Shown one piece after another: positions 55,368 through 64,000 of a stretch of DNA of 64,000 bases. Origin of the DNA: Sphingorhabdus profundilacus (GTDB lineage: Bacteria > Pseudomonadota > Alphaproteobacteria > Sphingomonadales > Sphingomonadaceae); NCBI RefSeq assembly GCF_009769755.1, contig NZ_SDWJ01000002.1, positions 124,001 to 188,000 on the forward strand. The letters are read 5' to 3'. Below the pieces are notes generated by a model. It ran no database searches. It saw only the letters and a list, made by a program, of their open reading frames with translations, and was not told where the DNA came from. The position numbers and the translations under genes were made by a program. How positions within the stretch are numbered: position 1 is the first letter of the stretch; every line of letters begins with the position of its first letter.

Positions 55368-56058
55368 CCCGGAGGTAGATATCGAGGGCGAAAGCGTTCC
55401 GGTGCGGATCCGGCGCAACCCGCGTGCGCGCCGTATTTCGATGCGCGCAGATGCGGTGAAGCGCGAAATCCGGATTACCATGCCCCACTATACTCCCACT
55501 ACGGTCGCGCTCGATTTTGTGTCGAAGAAGCGGGAATGGATTGCCGCGCGGTTGCAAAGCGCGCCGGATGCAGCGCCCATAGGCCCGGGCGGCGAAATCG
55601 CGGTGGAGGGCGAAAGCCATCTCATTGAATGGCGCGAAGAGTGGCCGCGCACAATCCGGTGCGGCGAAGGCGTGATCCGGCTCGGTGGCCCCGAAGCATC
55701 GGTTGAAGCCCGCATCCTGCGCTGGCTGAAGGCGGAGGCGCGGCGGATTTATGAAAAGGAAATCCGGCATTATTGTGAAAAGGCCGACGAGCCCGTGCCG
55801 CGCCTGTCATTGGGCGACCCACGCAGCCGTTGGGGCAGTTGTTCCAGCCGGGGAACGATATCGCTCAGCTGGCGCTTGGTGATGACCCCCGTTTATGTGC
55901 GCCGCTCGGTCATCGCGCACGAAGTCGCGCATATGCGGCATATGGATCATAGCCCTGCTTTTTACGCTTGGCTGGATACGCTATATGAAGGCAACCGAAA
56001 GGATGCTGACCGCTGGCTCAAAATGCACGGCACAGCCTTACAACGAGTCGGACGATAG
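55324..56058 (+). CDS. YgjP-like metallopeptidase (DUF45 family)
   Basis: A 244-residue protein. The C-terminal peptidase motif is VIAHEVAHMRHMDHSPAFYAW (HExxH, about 196-216) after the typical SRWGSCSSRGTISLSWRLVM in outline (RSRWGSC). The N-terminal part has RRNPRARRISMRA. These proteins are SprT-like zinc peptidases of poorly known substrate. The ATG at 55324 overlaps the ycgN end by 44 bp. Confidence 0.88.
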   Translation: MLDRLKTILLNSLSDPEVDIEGESVPVRIRRNPRARRISMRADAVKREIRITMPHYTPTTVALDFVSKKREWIAARLQSAPDAAPIGPGGEIAVEGESHLIEWREEWPRTIRCGEGVIRLGGPEASVEARILRWLKAEARRIYEKEIRHYCEKADEPVPRLSLGDPRSRWGSCSSRGTISLSWRLVMTPVYVRRSVIAHEVAHMRHMDHSPAFYAWLDTLYEGNRKDADRWLKMHGTALQRVGR

Positions 56059-56067
56059 GAGTGCTTC

Positions 56068-56256
56068 ATGCTGGAAATGCGCGAAAAATGCGAACGTTGC
56101 ACCACCCCGCTTGCTTGGGACAGCGGCGATGCCCGGATCTGCAGCTATGAATGCACGTTCTGCGCGCCGTGCGTCGACGGACCGCTTAACGGCCGCTGCC
56201 CCAATTGCGGTGGCGAATTGCAGATTCGGCCCAAGCGCGCCCGTAAAAACGCGTGA
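56068..56256 (+). CDS. DUF1272 domain-containing protein
   Basis: A 62-residue cysteine-rich protein with CERCTTPL, ICSYECTFCAPC and CPNCGGEL motifs. Nine cysteines form four zinc-ribbon-like pairs, characteristic of DUF1272. The function is unknown. The gene is 9 bp after the peptidase gene, so it is in the sco-ycgN-ygjP unit. Confidence 0.93.
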   Translation: MLEMREKCERCTTPLAWDSGDARICSYECTFCAPCVDGPLNGRCPNCGGELQIRPKRARKNA

Positions 56257-56286
56257 TCGCCATCCTTTAGCGGGATAGGGAAAGGA

Positions 56287-56991
56287 TCAGGCTTTGGTAA
56301 TCTCGCTGCCCAAGGCACCATATTTCTTTTCAAAACCGGTAACATCGCCAGCCACCAGCAGCTTCGCCTGATCGACCCAATTGTCTCGGGTGATGCGCCC
56401 GGCAAAATTCCCGAGTTTGCTGTCCAGTTCGGCGATATCAGCGGCCGTCATCTGGGCGACTTGGGTAAAACTTGTCACGCCAAGTGACTTAAGCAGTATG
56501 TTCAACTTTGGACCCACACCCTTCAGCAATTCCAGATTGTCCGGGATCGCGGGTTTCGCGACAGCTTTTGGCTTTGCCGCTGGTTTCGCTTTCGGCGCTG
56601 CTTTTGGCGTTGCCGAAACCGTCATTTTGGGCGCCACCTTGCCTTTGGGTGCAGCCGCTACCTTGGCATTGGTTGCTACTTCTGTCTTGGCTTTTGCCGG
56701 GGCTTTTGCAACTTCCTTGGGCGCTGTTGCTTTGGCGGCCGACGGCTTTGCTAAAGCGACTTTTGGTGCGGTGGCTTTTTTAGGTGTTGCTTTAACGGCA
56801 GGTTTCGAAGGTGAAGTTTTAACCGCAACAGGCAAAGGTGTGGCGGCAACCGGGGGTGCCGACATTTCCTTTGGTGGCGATACACTTCCCGACGGCGTAT
56901 CTTTTTTGGAAGAACCTGATGCAAACCACCACCATAACAAAGCCACGATGATGACGACAACGCCCACAACAATCATCAGATTTTCAGACAT
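56287..56991 (-). CDS. Membrane-anchored helix-hairpin-helix protein with Ala/Lys/Pro linker
   Basis: A 234-residue protein with an N-terminal membrane segment (MIVVGVVVIIVALLWWWFA), a ~110-residue Ala/Lys/Pro-rich linker (repeated APK, KPA and AKA units; histone-like in composition), and a C-terminal helix-hairpin-helix domain (NLELLKGVGPKLNILLKSLG, then ITRDNWVDQAKLL). Helix-hairpin-helix domains of this type bind DNA. A membrane-tethered DNA-binding role is possible. It is convergent with DUF1272. Confidence 0.8.
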   Translation of the reverse strand: MSENLMIVVGVVVIIVALLWWWFASGSSKKDTPSGSVSPPKEMSAPPVAATPLPVAVKTSPSKPAVKATPKKATAPKVALAKPSAAKATAPKEVAKAPAKAKTEVATNAKVAAAPKGKVAPKMTVSATPKAAPKAKPAAKPKAVAKPAIPDNLELLKGVGPKLNILLKSLGVTSFTQVAQMTAADIAELDSKLGNFAGRITRDNWVDQAKLLVAGDVTGFEKKYGALGSEITKA

Positions 56992-57126
56992 TATTTTCTC
57001 CCGGAAACGGCTCGCGATACCCCTGTACCTGATCTTGCAAATTTTGGGGAGAGCAAAAGCGCGAGATAGTAATCAGAGTCCGGACGACAAAATATGAACG
57101 ACGTCATCGGCCAGGGGTCGCTGCAT

Positions 57127-58407
57127 TTATGCGGTATGTTCTGCGGATTCGCGCCTAACTTCGCGCCAGCCAATGTCGCGGCGATAAAAGCCGGAGGGGA
57201 AATTAATGGCATCGGCCGCAGTATAGGCCGCCTTCTGGGCTTGGGTTACCGAAAGGCCGGTGGCAGTGACATTGAGGACGCGGCCGCCATTAGCGATCAG
57301 CTGGCCATCTTTTTCTGCCGTTCCTGCATGGAACAGCTTGGCGTTTGTTCCTTCATTCAGTGAAATCACCCCGCCCTTTTGCGGCGCATCGGGATAGCCC
57401 TTGGCCGCCATGACGATGGTCAAGGCATAATCCGGTGCAAAATCGGGCTGCGGCGCGGCGGCAAGCCCCCCCTTTGCCACCGCCAGCATCAGGGCGGCAA
57501 GATCGCCGCGGAACCGCATCATCAACACCTGACATTCAGGGTCGCCAAAACGCGCATTATATTCAATGAGCTTCGGCCCTTCATCGGTCAGCATCAGCCC
57601 GGCAAATAGCACCCCGATATAGGGCATGCCCTGCGCCGCCATATAGGCGACAGTCGGCCGGATTATCCGTTCCATCACCTCGTCCTGCAGTGCCATTGTC
57701 AAGACCGGTGCGGGTGAATAGGCGCCCATGCCGCCTGTATTCGGGCCGGTGTCCCCATCACCCACCCGCTTATGGTCCTGTGCCGAGCCGAAGGCGACGA
57801 CATCATGGCCATCGGTCAGCGCAAAAAAGCTTGCTTCCTCGCCGGTCATAAATTCTTCCAGAACCACACTGGCCCCGGCATCGCCAAATCCGCCACCGAA
57901 CATATCCTCGATAGCCGCCATTGCCTCGGCCCGGCTTTCGGCGATGATGACCCCTTTACCTGCGGCCAGCCCATCGGCCTTGATCACATAGGGCGGTTTG
58001 AACGCGTCCAGCCCGGCCAGCGCCGATGCCTTGCTGTCATGGCGCTTGTAACCGGCGGTGGGAATATTTGCGGCCGCACACATATCTTTGGTGAAGCCTT
58101 TCGACCCTTCGAGCTGGGCCGCGTTCCGGTTCGGGCCGAACACAGCGATTCCCGCCGCGCGCAGCGAATCGCCCAGACCATCGACCAAAGGGGCTTCCGG
58201 GCCGACCACGACCAATCCGATATCATGGCCAGCACAAAAATTGATGACCGCCCCATGATCAGCGATCTGGATATCGACCAGCTCTGCCTCTTGTGCGATG
58301 CCGGGATTGCCGGGGGCCGCGAAAAGTGTATCGCATGACGGAGATTGCGCGAGTTTCCACGCGAGCGCATGTTCACGTCCGCCTGAACCGATGAGCAATA
58401 TATTCAT
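57127..58407 (-). CDS. purD: Phosphoribosylamine-glycine ligase
   Basis: A 426-residue GARS enzyme of purine synthesis. It begins [19 protein letters not shown], has the ATP-grasp central motifs ([18 protein letters not shown] and the acidic [15 protein letters not shown]), [12 protein letters not shown] near residue 285, and ends with the family-typical [19 protein letters not shown] in outline. Its start codon overlaps that of xseA on the other strand (CATG). Confidence 0.97.
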   Translation of the reverse strand: MNILLIGSGGREHALAWKLAQSPSCDTLFAAPGNPGIAQEAELVDIQIADHGAVINFCAGHDIGLVVVGPEAPLVDGLGDSLRAAGIAVFGPNRNAAQLEGSKGFTKDMCAAANIPTAGYKRHDSKASALAGLDAFKPPYVIKADGLAAGKGVIIAESRAEAMAAIEDMFGGGFGDAGASVVLEEFMTGEEASFFALTDGHDVVAFGSAQDHKRVGDGDTGPNTGGMGAYSPAPVLTMALQDEVMERIIRPTVAYMAAQGMPYIGVLFAGLMLTDEGPKLIEYNARFGDPECQVLMMRFRGDLAALMLAVAKGGLAAAPQPDFAPDYALTIVMAAKGYPDAPQKGGVISLNEGTNAKLFHAGTAEKDGQLIANGGRVLNVTATGLSVTQAQKAAYTAADAINFPSGFYRRDIGWREVRRESAEHTA

Positions 58408-59818
58408 GTCCGAAAACGATCCCTATTCTGATCCCGACGCCCCTACAGGCCGCCTGTTAGCCGAGGAGCGCCCCGGCGACAATGCCCAGGCCATGAGCGT
58501 GTCGGAATTGTCCTTTGCGCTTAAACGCACGGTTGAGGACCGCTTTGGCCATGTCCGGGTCCGAGGAGAGATTTCAGGTTTCAAGCGCGCGGCATCGGGC
58601 CATATTTATTTCAGCCTAAAGGACGAGAATGCCCGCCTTGACGCCGTGATGTGGAAGGGCGGCGCGGCCCGCCTGCCTTTTGCCCCCGAAGACGGGCTGG
58701 AGGTCATCGCCACCGGAAAATTGACCACCTATGCCGGCCGGTCGAATTACCAAATCGTGGTCGAAAGCCTTGAAGTCGCAGGCGAAGGCGCGATGATGTT
58801 GCTGTTTGAAAAGCTGAAGGCGCGCCTTGCGGCAGAGGGGCTTTTCGCACCCCAGAAGAAAGTCTCGATACCCGCGCTTCCGCGCACCATAGGCGTTGTC
58901 ACTTCGCCCACAGGCGCGGTGATCCGCGACATTCTCCACCGTCTTGCCGACCGTTTCCCGAGCCATGTCCTCGTCTGGCCCGTGCTGGTGCAGGGCGAAG
59001 GCGCGGCGGCCCAGATTGCCCGTGCAGTGAATGGCTTTTCCGCCCTGCCTGTCGATGGCCCGGTCCCACGGCCCGATCTTGTCATCGTCGCGCGCGGTGG
59101 CGGGTCGATTGAGGATCTGTGGGCGTTCAACGAAGAAATTGTCGTGCGCGCAGTGGCTGGCTGCACCATTCCGGTCATCTCCGCCGTTGGCCATGAAACC
59201 GATACCACCCTATGTGATTTTTCCGCCGATGTCCGCGCGCCGACCCCCACCGCCGCCGCCGAAATGGCGGTACCCGTCCGCAGCGAATTGCTGCAACATG
59301 TCGGTCAGGCCGCGCTTCGCATGTCAGGCGCGGTTCGCCGTCAAATGGATCGCGCCACCGAACGGCTGGAAGCGCAGCGACGGCTGATGCCCAAATTGTC
59401 CGACCTGTCCGCCCCGCACCAGCAACGCACTGATGAACTGGCCGAACGGTTGCGCCAGTCGCTCAGGACGCGGGTCGGCAAGGCGGAACTTGCCTTTTCC
59501 GGCCCTGTCCGCATGCTGCATCCGCGTGTGCTGGTACGGCGGGTGGATCAGGGGCAGCAAAGGCTGGACGCGCTCGCGCGGCTGGCGGGCAGCCTGCATC
59601 CCGAAGCGCCGTTGAAACGCGGCTTTGCCCGGGTGACCGATGACCAGGGCAAGACCATCTTGTCGCGGGACGCGGCGCTTCAGGCGGGTGAGGTCGGCCT
59701 GCGCTTTGCCGATGGCGAGGTCGGTGCCACGGTGCATGGCGCGGCGGCATCCCCCAAAACGGCCATGCCCAAGCCCCCGCGTATCGCGCCAAATCAGGGC
59801 AATCTGTTTGACGGCTAA
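58406..59818 (+). CDS. xseA: Exodeoxyribonuclease VII large subunit
   Basis: A 470-residue XseA, which degrades single-stranded DNA with XseB. The N-terminal OB domain has [22 protein letters not shown] in outline ([14 protein letters not shown]). The catalytic region has [28 protein letters not shown] and [13 protein letters not shown]. The C-terminal coiled region has Arg/Gln-rich repeats. It starts at the ATG sharing bases with the purD start; a later ATG at 58493 is possible. No xseB is seen in the window. Confidence 0.95.
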   Translation: MSENDPYSDPDAPTGRLLAEERPGDNAQAMSVSELSFALKRTVEDRFGHVRVRGEISGFKRAASGHIYFSLKDENARLDAVMWKGGAARLPFAPEDGLEVIATGKLTTYAGRSNYQIVVESLEVAGEGAMMLLFEKLKARLAAEGLFAPQKKVSIPALPRTIGVVTSPTGAVIRDILHRLADRFPSHVLVWPVLVQGEGAAAQIARAVNGFSALPVDGPVPRPDLVIVARGGGSIEDLWAFNEEIVVRAVAGCTIPVISAVGHETDTTLCDFSADVRAPTPTAAAEMAVPVRSELLQHVGQAALRMSGAVRRQMDRATERLEAQRRLMPKLSDLSAPHQQRTDELAERLRQSLRTRVGKAELAFSGPVRMLHPRVLVRRVDQGQQRLDALARLAGSLHPEAPLKRGFARVTDDQGKTILSRDAALQAGEVGLRFADGEVGATVHGAAASPKTAMPKPPRIAPNQGNLFDG

Positions 59819-59868
59819 AGCCCGTCATTGCCCATTCATCCACATTGCGCCATAATAAGGGGATGTTG

Positions 59869-60066
59869 ATGTCGAGCAAAAACAAAGTCGCCCGCCTGCA
59901 CTATATGGCGAATGGATTCCGCTTGCTGAGCCCGGGGGACCATGTGCTGTGCGCGGTCACCGGACAGGCCATTGCGCTGGATGAATTGCGCTATTGGAGC
60001 GTGATCAAGCAGGAACCTTATGCCAGTGCGGAAATCTCGACGCGGGCGACGCTCGGAAAAGGGTAA
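59869..60066 (+). CDS. DUF2093 domain-containing protein
   Basis: A 65-residue protein with LHYMANGFRLLSPGDHVLCAVTG and LDELRYWSVIKQEPYAS in outline, the DUF2093 pattern. The function is unknown. ATG at 59869 is favoured by AAGGGG six bases upstream; an ATG at 59863 lies too close to it. Its 3' end overlaps the M23 peptidase gene by 47 bp. Confidence 0.92.
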   Translation: MSSKNKVARLHYMANGFRLLSPGDHVLCAVTGQAIALDELRYWSVIKQEPYASAEISTRATLGKG

Positions 60067-61003
60067 AGACCCGGTGCGCGGACGCGGCTCGGTCCTGATG
60101 ATCGCTTTTGCAGCGCTTGCCACCTGCACCGCGACGCCGCCACAGGCATCCGCCCCTGTGCGCGACACGCCTGTTCCGGTAGAGCGTCCCGTCCCTGCGC
60201 GTGCACCCGTGCGCTCCGCCAGCGTGCCCGCCGACAGCACACGGCCCGATTTCTGGTTTTCTGCCCCCGCTGTCCAGGGCGGCCTGGTCACCGCACGGGC
60301 ACCGGGCGGGGCCCGCGCGGTCCTGTTCAACGGCACCGAGCTTCCCTTGACCCCCGAAGGCTTTTTCCTGATCGGGTTTGACCGCGATGCCGAAAACAGC
60401 GCCAGCCTTGTTGCCCTGTTTTCCGACGGCCAGCGCAAGGACCATTATCTTCCCGTCGCACCGGGCAACTGGAAAATCGAACATGTTGCCGCCAACCCGA
60501 CGGGCGGTGCAAAAACCACCGAGGAATTTCAGGCGCGACGCGGACCGGAACTTGCCCGTATCAATGCTGCCCGGGCCATTCGCGTGGCGAGCGATGGATG
60601 GCGCCAGAATTTTATCCGTCCGGTGGCGGGGCGGATATCCGGACTGTTCGGGGCGCAGCGCATCTATAATGGCACGCCCGGCAGCTATCATAGCGGTATG
60701 GACATTGCCGCGCCTGCCGGTACCCCCTTTGTCGCGCCCGCCGACGGCGTCGTCACCCTTGCCGCCGCAGATGACGTCTTCACGCTGGAAGGGCATTTGC
60801 TGATGATTGACCACGGCATGGGCCTTAACAGCGCATTCCTGCATTGTTCCGCGCTTTTGGTGCGCGAAGGCGATGTTGTGAAACAGGGGCAGATTATCGG
60901 CACAGTCGGCGCCACCGGCCGGGCCAGCGGCCCGCACCTGCATTGGGGCATGAAATGGAATAGCGCGCGGATCGACCCGCGACTGGTAATCCCGGCCGGC
61001 TAA
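60020..61003 (+). CDS. M23-family metallopeptidase (putative lipoprotein)
   Basis: A 327-residue peptidoglycan-hydrolase-type protein. A basic N-terminus is followed by MIAFAALATC, a lipobox-like sequence. The C-terminal M23 domain has SGLFGAQRIYNGTPGSYHSGMD with zinc His and Asp, MIDHGMGLNSAFLHC and GPHLHWGM. It probably cuts peptide cross-links in peptidoglycan. RBS AGGA lies before the ATG, inside DUF2093. Confidence 0.9.
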   Translation: MPVRKSRRGRRSEKGKDPVRGRGSVLMIAFAALATCTATPPQASAPVRDTPVPVERPVPARAPVRSASVPADSTRPDFWFSAPAVQGGLVTARAPGGARAVLFNGTELPLTPEGFFLIGFDRDAENSASLVALFSDGQRKDHYLPVAPGNWKIEHVAANPTGGAKTTEEFQARRGPELARINAARAIRVASDGWRQNFIRPVAGRISGLFGAQRIYNGTPGSYHSGMDIAAPAGTPFVAPADGVVTLAAADDVFTLEGHLLMIDHGMGLNSAFLHCSALLVREGDVVKQGQIIGTVGATGRASGPHLHWGMKWNSARIDPRLVIPAG

Positions 61004-61135
61004 GGCAGGGAAACATTGACGACTGCAATCTAAACCAAATGCTTAAACGCGGGGAAAATTAGGGTCAGAGTAACGAGCCTTAATCATTGTTCTGGTGACA
61101 GAACGCTCTGCTATCTTATTGAATTCCAATATAAC

Positions 61136-61168
61136 AAAAAAGGGCCAGTCTTGCGACCGGCCCTTTTC
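61136..61168 (-). terminator. Rho-independent terminator of the OmpA-family gene
   Basis: Arms AAAAAAGGGCC and GGCCCTTTT form a GC-rich stem, and on the leftward strand the stem is followed by a run of T. It lies about 25 bp after the OmpA stop. Confidence 0.9.
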
Positions 61169-61193
61169 CATATTTTCTGATATAATCCGAAGA

Positions 61194-62324
61194 TTACATG
61201 CCCGAACCTGGACCGTAGGTGACTTCCACGCGGCGGTTTTGCGGTTCACGCTCACCGTCTGCGGTCTGTACCAGAGGTGCAGTCTCACCAAAGGCTTCGG
61301 AAGCAATCGCGCCACCGGCAACACCCTTGGATTCAAGATATGCACGAACGGTTGAGTTACGACGTTGTGACAGGCCGACATTGTACGTTGCCGTACCCGA
61401 CTTGTCCGCGTGTCCAGCCAACATGACCTTCGCATTGCCGCAATCAGTATATTGGGCAACAGCGTTGTCCAGAACCGAAGCCGCGTCTGGACGCAGGTTC
61501 GACTTATCCCAATCGAAGAACACGATATATGGCCCCGTGTTACATACCGCCCGTGGGGGTGGGGGTGGCGGGGGTGGTGGCGGGGGTGGAGGTGCGACAT
61601 ATACCGGAGGTGGTGGCGGGGGTGCCACTTCCACAGGTGCAGGCGCGCCGCCAAAGTTATAAATCAGGCTGCCCATGATGCTGTGCGAGCGGAAACGTGT
61701 TTCCACATCGCGTCCCAGACGATCAACCAGATTTACCTTGTTCGCGTTGAAGAAGCGATATTTCAGGCCAACATCCCAATTGTTGGTCAATGGGGCACGA
61801 ATACCTGCAAGAGCCTGCCAAGCGAAACCGGTGTCGGAATCATCAAGGAACGATGGACCGCCGAATACGGTCTGCAAATCAACGCGTGCAACGCCAACGC
61901 CGCCGCCGACAAAACCTTGGAGACCGTCGTCATCGCCAAAGTCAAGAAGGCCATTGACCATGAAGCTCAATGCATTTGCATCACCTGCAACTGTATAGCT
62001 ACCGCCTGGTGCCAGAGCTGTACTCGTTCCTGCAGTGATTTGTGGAGTAGCGCTTGAAAAGCCCTGAATATCGGTTTCCCGATAAGACACTTCTGATTCC
62101 AGACGGAAACCGCCAAAATCATAGCCCACAATACCACCAAAATCATAACCTGTGTCGGTATCGATCGAGGCGGCATCAGCCACAGCGCCAATGTCCAACG
62201 TCAAATCTTCAACAATCATGGCACCGCCATCGACTCCCACATACCACTGGTCATCGCGGGCCAAAGCCGGTGATGCCAGAGCTGTAGAAGCGAGCGCCAA
62301 ACCTATGGCTAACTTACGCATCAA
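61194..62324 (-). CDS. OmpA-family outer-membrane protein
   Basis: A 376-residue protein with a signal peptide (LASPALARDDQ), an N-terminal 8-strand barrel (to about 215), a Pro-rich linker (PPPPPVYVAPPPPPP) encoded by GGT/GGC-type repeats on the opposite strand, and a C-terminal OmpA domain with IVFFDWDKSNLRPDA, LAGHADKSGT and SQRRNSTVRAYL. The domain binds peptidoglycan. A terminator follows. Confidence 0.94.
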   Translation of the reverse strand: MMRKLAIGLALASTALASPALARDDQWYVGVDGGAMIVEDLTLDIGAVADAASIDTDTGYDFGGIVGYDFGGFRLESEVSYRETDIQGFSSATPQITAGTSTALAPGGSYTVAGDANALSFMVNGLLDFGDDDGLQGFVGGGVGVARVDLQTVFGGPSFLDDSDTGFAWQALAGIRAPLTNNWDVGLKYRFFNANKVNLVDRLGRDVETRFRSHSIMGSLIYNFGGAPAPVEVAPPPPPPVYVAPPPPPPPPPPPPPRAVCNTGPYIVFFDWDKSNLRPDAASVLDNAVAQYTDCGNAKVMLAGHADKSGTATYNVGLSQRRNSTVRAYLESKGVAGGAIASEAFGETAPLVQTADGEREPQNRRVEVTYGPGSGM

Positions 62325-62479
62325 CTATCCCCTTTTCTATCTTAGGAACGGAATTTCGAGAACGCAGGTCTATCGATTTTGTTCCATTGATGCAAGCAAC
62401 TATGTCGTTATACTGTTGCCTAAATGTCGCTATTTCGCCAAAAAAGCCCAATTTTGGTCGATAATTTTTACACGATAGT

Positions 62480-62929
62480 TCAACGGGTAACATATCCTAT
62501 GGTCCGCAAATGATCCAATAAGGAGATAATCGCACGGCGCGCCTCCACGTCGATGACGGCTCCGCCGGCAGGGTCGACTATGGTCGGCGCGAAAATCCAA
62601 TTGCCCCGGGTAAACACAGCATCGCTATTCGGTGCTTTGAGCCGTAAATTCATGCCTTCCGCCGGGCTTATGAAGCGCCAATCATTACCGATCCAGATTG
62701 CCAGCTGATCCGATTTTCCTATCCAGTCTCCGGTTGCTGCATCACCAATAAGCCAGCATTGGCCAATATGTTCATCTGCCAGAACTGGCGGACTAGAAAG
62801 TCGGGCTTCTGCCACAGAATGAAGTAGCGCATCAATTTTGACCAAAGCTTCATTATGCGTCACTTCTTTCTGTGCTTGGCTGACCGCCAGCAACGGCAGG
62901 TCAAAACGGGCAGTTTGCAGCAAAGACAT
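62480..62929 (-). CDS. DUF2793 domain-containing protein (GTA-associated)
   Basis: A 149-residue protein with LLAVSQAQKEVTHNEALVKIDALLH in outline (SQAQKEVTHNEAL) and CWLIGDAATGDWIGKSDQLAIW, the DUF2793 pattern. Such proteins follow tail genes of gene transfer agents and prophages in alphaproteobacteria and may be tail-fibre accessories. It is 47 bp downstream of the tail gene. Confidence 0.9.
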   Translation of the reverse strand: MSLLQTARFDLPLLAVSQAQKEVTHNEALVKIDALLHSVAEARLSSPPVLADEHIGQCWLIGDAATGDWIGKSDQLAIWIGNDWRFISPAEGMNLRLKAPNSDAVFTRGNWIFAPTIVDPAGGAVIDVEARRAIISLLDHLRTIGYVTR

Positions 62930-62976
62930 GGAAAATACTCCTTCCTAAAATGGGTAGTTGAAAAGATCTTCACCCG

Positions 62977-64000
62977 CTAAGGTAGAAATAATACCAGCGG
63001 TGCGGATTGGGCGAAGCGGCCCAATTGTCGAATTTCTGCCCTGATATGGCCCGCTTCGGCCAGAGCCATCTCTAAACTTTGGCTGCTGCCCAGACTGAAT
63101 TGCGGTGTGTCTACAATCCATTCACCAATCGGACTATCGTCGACAAAAAGCATGACACGATAGTGTTCGCGTTCTTCTGCCATTACCTGATCCACACCGT
63201 CTTTCCAGCCATTGTCGATGCGGGATCGCCGAACCCAGCGGGCCAACAATCCCCCGTCGGCTGTCCATCGCAAAGCACCATGCACTGGTGCAATAGGCGT
63301 AATGGCATGGGCTTTGATACGCGCTGAAGCCTTGGCGGGACTGACATCGCCAAGGCCTAGTGCCTCGACTTGCACGTCATCGCCGGTCCCAAAAGTCCGT
63401 TCGTCAATCAACCGCGCGCTTTCCGGCGAAATCAGCACAAATGGCGCGGAGGCAGGATGCGGCACGATGCTGTCGTCCAGCCCGAAACAGCCGCGTAACA
63501 GTCGGGAAAAGCGGTAGATTCCATGGCCCAGATCTTCACAATTTCCGTAGCGGATGAATTCCCCGGATAGCCAGACAATCGGGGCATCTTCATCCAGGGG
63601 CGATCCGCTGCGATTTGCTATGTCCATGCTGATATTCAACATTTGTACGCGCAAACTTGATCCTTCGTCGATCAGATGCGGTACATGTGGTGGCAAAGGA
63701 TCAATCGTTGTTCCGATGGTTGCCGGTTGCGCCGTGCTGCCAATATCCGTTTGTGCCCCAGCATTGCCCAGCGACAATGCCGCCCTGCGCCAACCTGCAC
63801 TTGTACCAGCCGCGAACACTGCAATGCCCGGCTTTCCAGGATCAGTAAGGCCAGCGGCTGGAAGTTCTACAACAACAATGCGGGTTTCTCCGACCGACAC
63901 ATCAGGAGAGGACACCAATCGTCCGGGCGACGCCGTGCTTTCTATTTGATCAGAGTGTTTGACGGAAGCGCGCGCAGTGATCTGGGTGGACCCAAAGCGC
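62977..64000 (-). CDS. Gene-transfer-agent tail protein, 3' part (runs off the window)
   Basis: The frame is open from the stop at 62977 to the window edge, so the 5' end lies outside. The visible ~341 residues include IYRFSRLLRGCFGLDD, found near the end of the host-specificity/tail protein of alphaproteobacterial gene transfer agents (Rhodobacter orfg15-like). Together with DUF2793 it suggests a GTA cluster beyond the right edge. No integrase or lysis gene is visible, which fits a domesticated GTA more than an active prophage. Confidence 0.82.
   Translation of the reverse strand, partial: RFGSTQITARASVKHSDQIESTASPGRLVSSPDVSVGETRIVVVELPAAGLTDPGKPGIAVFAAGTSAGWRRAALSLGNAGAQTDIGSTAQPATIGTTIDPLPPHVPHLIDEGSSLRVQMLNISMDIANRSGSPLDEDAPIVWLSGEFIRYGNCEDLGHGIYRFSRLLRGCFGLDDSIVPHPASAPFVLISPESARLIDERTFGTGDDVQVEALGLGDVSPAKASARIKAHAITPIAPVHGALRWTADGGLLARWVRRSRIDNGWKDGVDQVMAEEREHYRVMLFVDDSPIGEWIVDTPQFSLGSSQSLEMALAEAGHIRAEIRQLGRFAQSAPLVLFLP

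Overview
The window is a 64-kb piece of an alphaproteobacterial chromosome, almost certainly from the order Sphingomonadales (Sphingopyxis/Sphingorhabdus-like). This rests on the small conserved alphaproteobacterial genes (DUF2794, DUF2093, DUF1272, DUF4328), the phoR-pstSCAB-phoU-phoB order, a TonB-ExbB-ExbD-ExbD cluster, a gene-transfer-agent tail gene followed by DUF2793, and several REP-like inverted repeats of a style common in sphingomonads. No rRNA, CRISPR array, integrase or complete insertion sequence is visible. One tRNA (Leu, CAA) is present.

Layout. 1-5.7 kb: glmU with a small DUF3224 gene, a phosphoglycolate phosphatase, and a leftward four-gene HprK-related-kinase-A module (exported small protein, PqqD-like chaperone, HprK-like kinase, nucleotidyltransferase). 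5.8-14.7 kb: a complete phosphate regulon (phoR, pstS, pstC, pstA, pstB, phoU, phoB) and a facing phosphate-type porin, with Pho-box-like 11-bp-periodic repeats before pstS and before the porin. 14.9-30.5 kb: mostly metabolism and envelope genes (SDR enzymes, cysE, oxyR, pgsA-moaD-moaE-GST, an LplT-like MFS protein, tRNA-Leu, coniferyl aldehyde dehydrogenase, thiolase, a PQQ alcohol dehydrogenase). 30.8-32.7 kb: glnB-glnA. 33.1-35.7 kb: tonB-exbB-exbD1-exbD2. 36.8-40.8 kb: egtD, egtB, cobalamin adenosyltransferase, a HIG1-like protein and gluQRS, all leftward and tightly packed. 40.9-46 kb: HNH nuclease, an orphan [2Fe-2S] subunit, class II aldolase, rpsU, FKBP, fumarase.

46.4-51.3 kb is the most accessory-looking part. 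nrdA and nrdB are separated by a DUF559 nuclease-like gene bracketed by inverted GC-rich repeats. An AT-richer AAA/STAND-like ATPase gene of unknown function begins inside the stop codon of nrdB. 51.6-61 kb holds small envelope or unknown proteins, including a 34-residue membrane miniprotein with a good ribosome binding site, then sco, ycgN, a YgjP-like peptidase, purD and xseA (divergent, with overlapping start codons), DUF2093 and an M23 peptidase. 61-64 kb ends with an OmpA porin, DUF2793 and the 3' part of a GTA tail protein that runs off the window.

Best candidates for under-described biology are the HprK-related-A module (3085-5673), the nrdAB locus with its two inserted genes (48337-51292), and the operator-like palindrome plus direct repeats before nrdA (46019-46067). 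Functional statements come from recognised motifs and remembered families; no database search was run.
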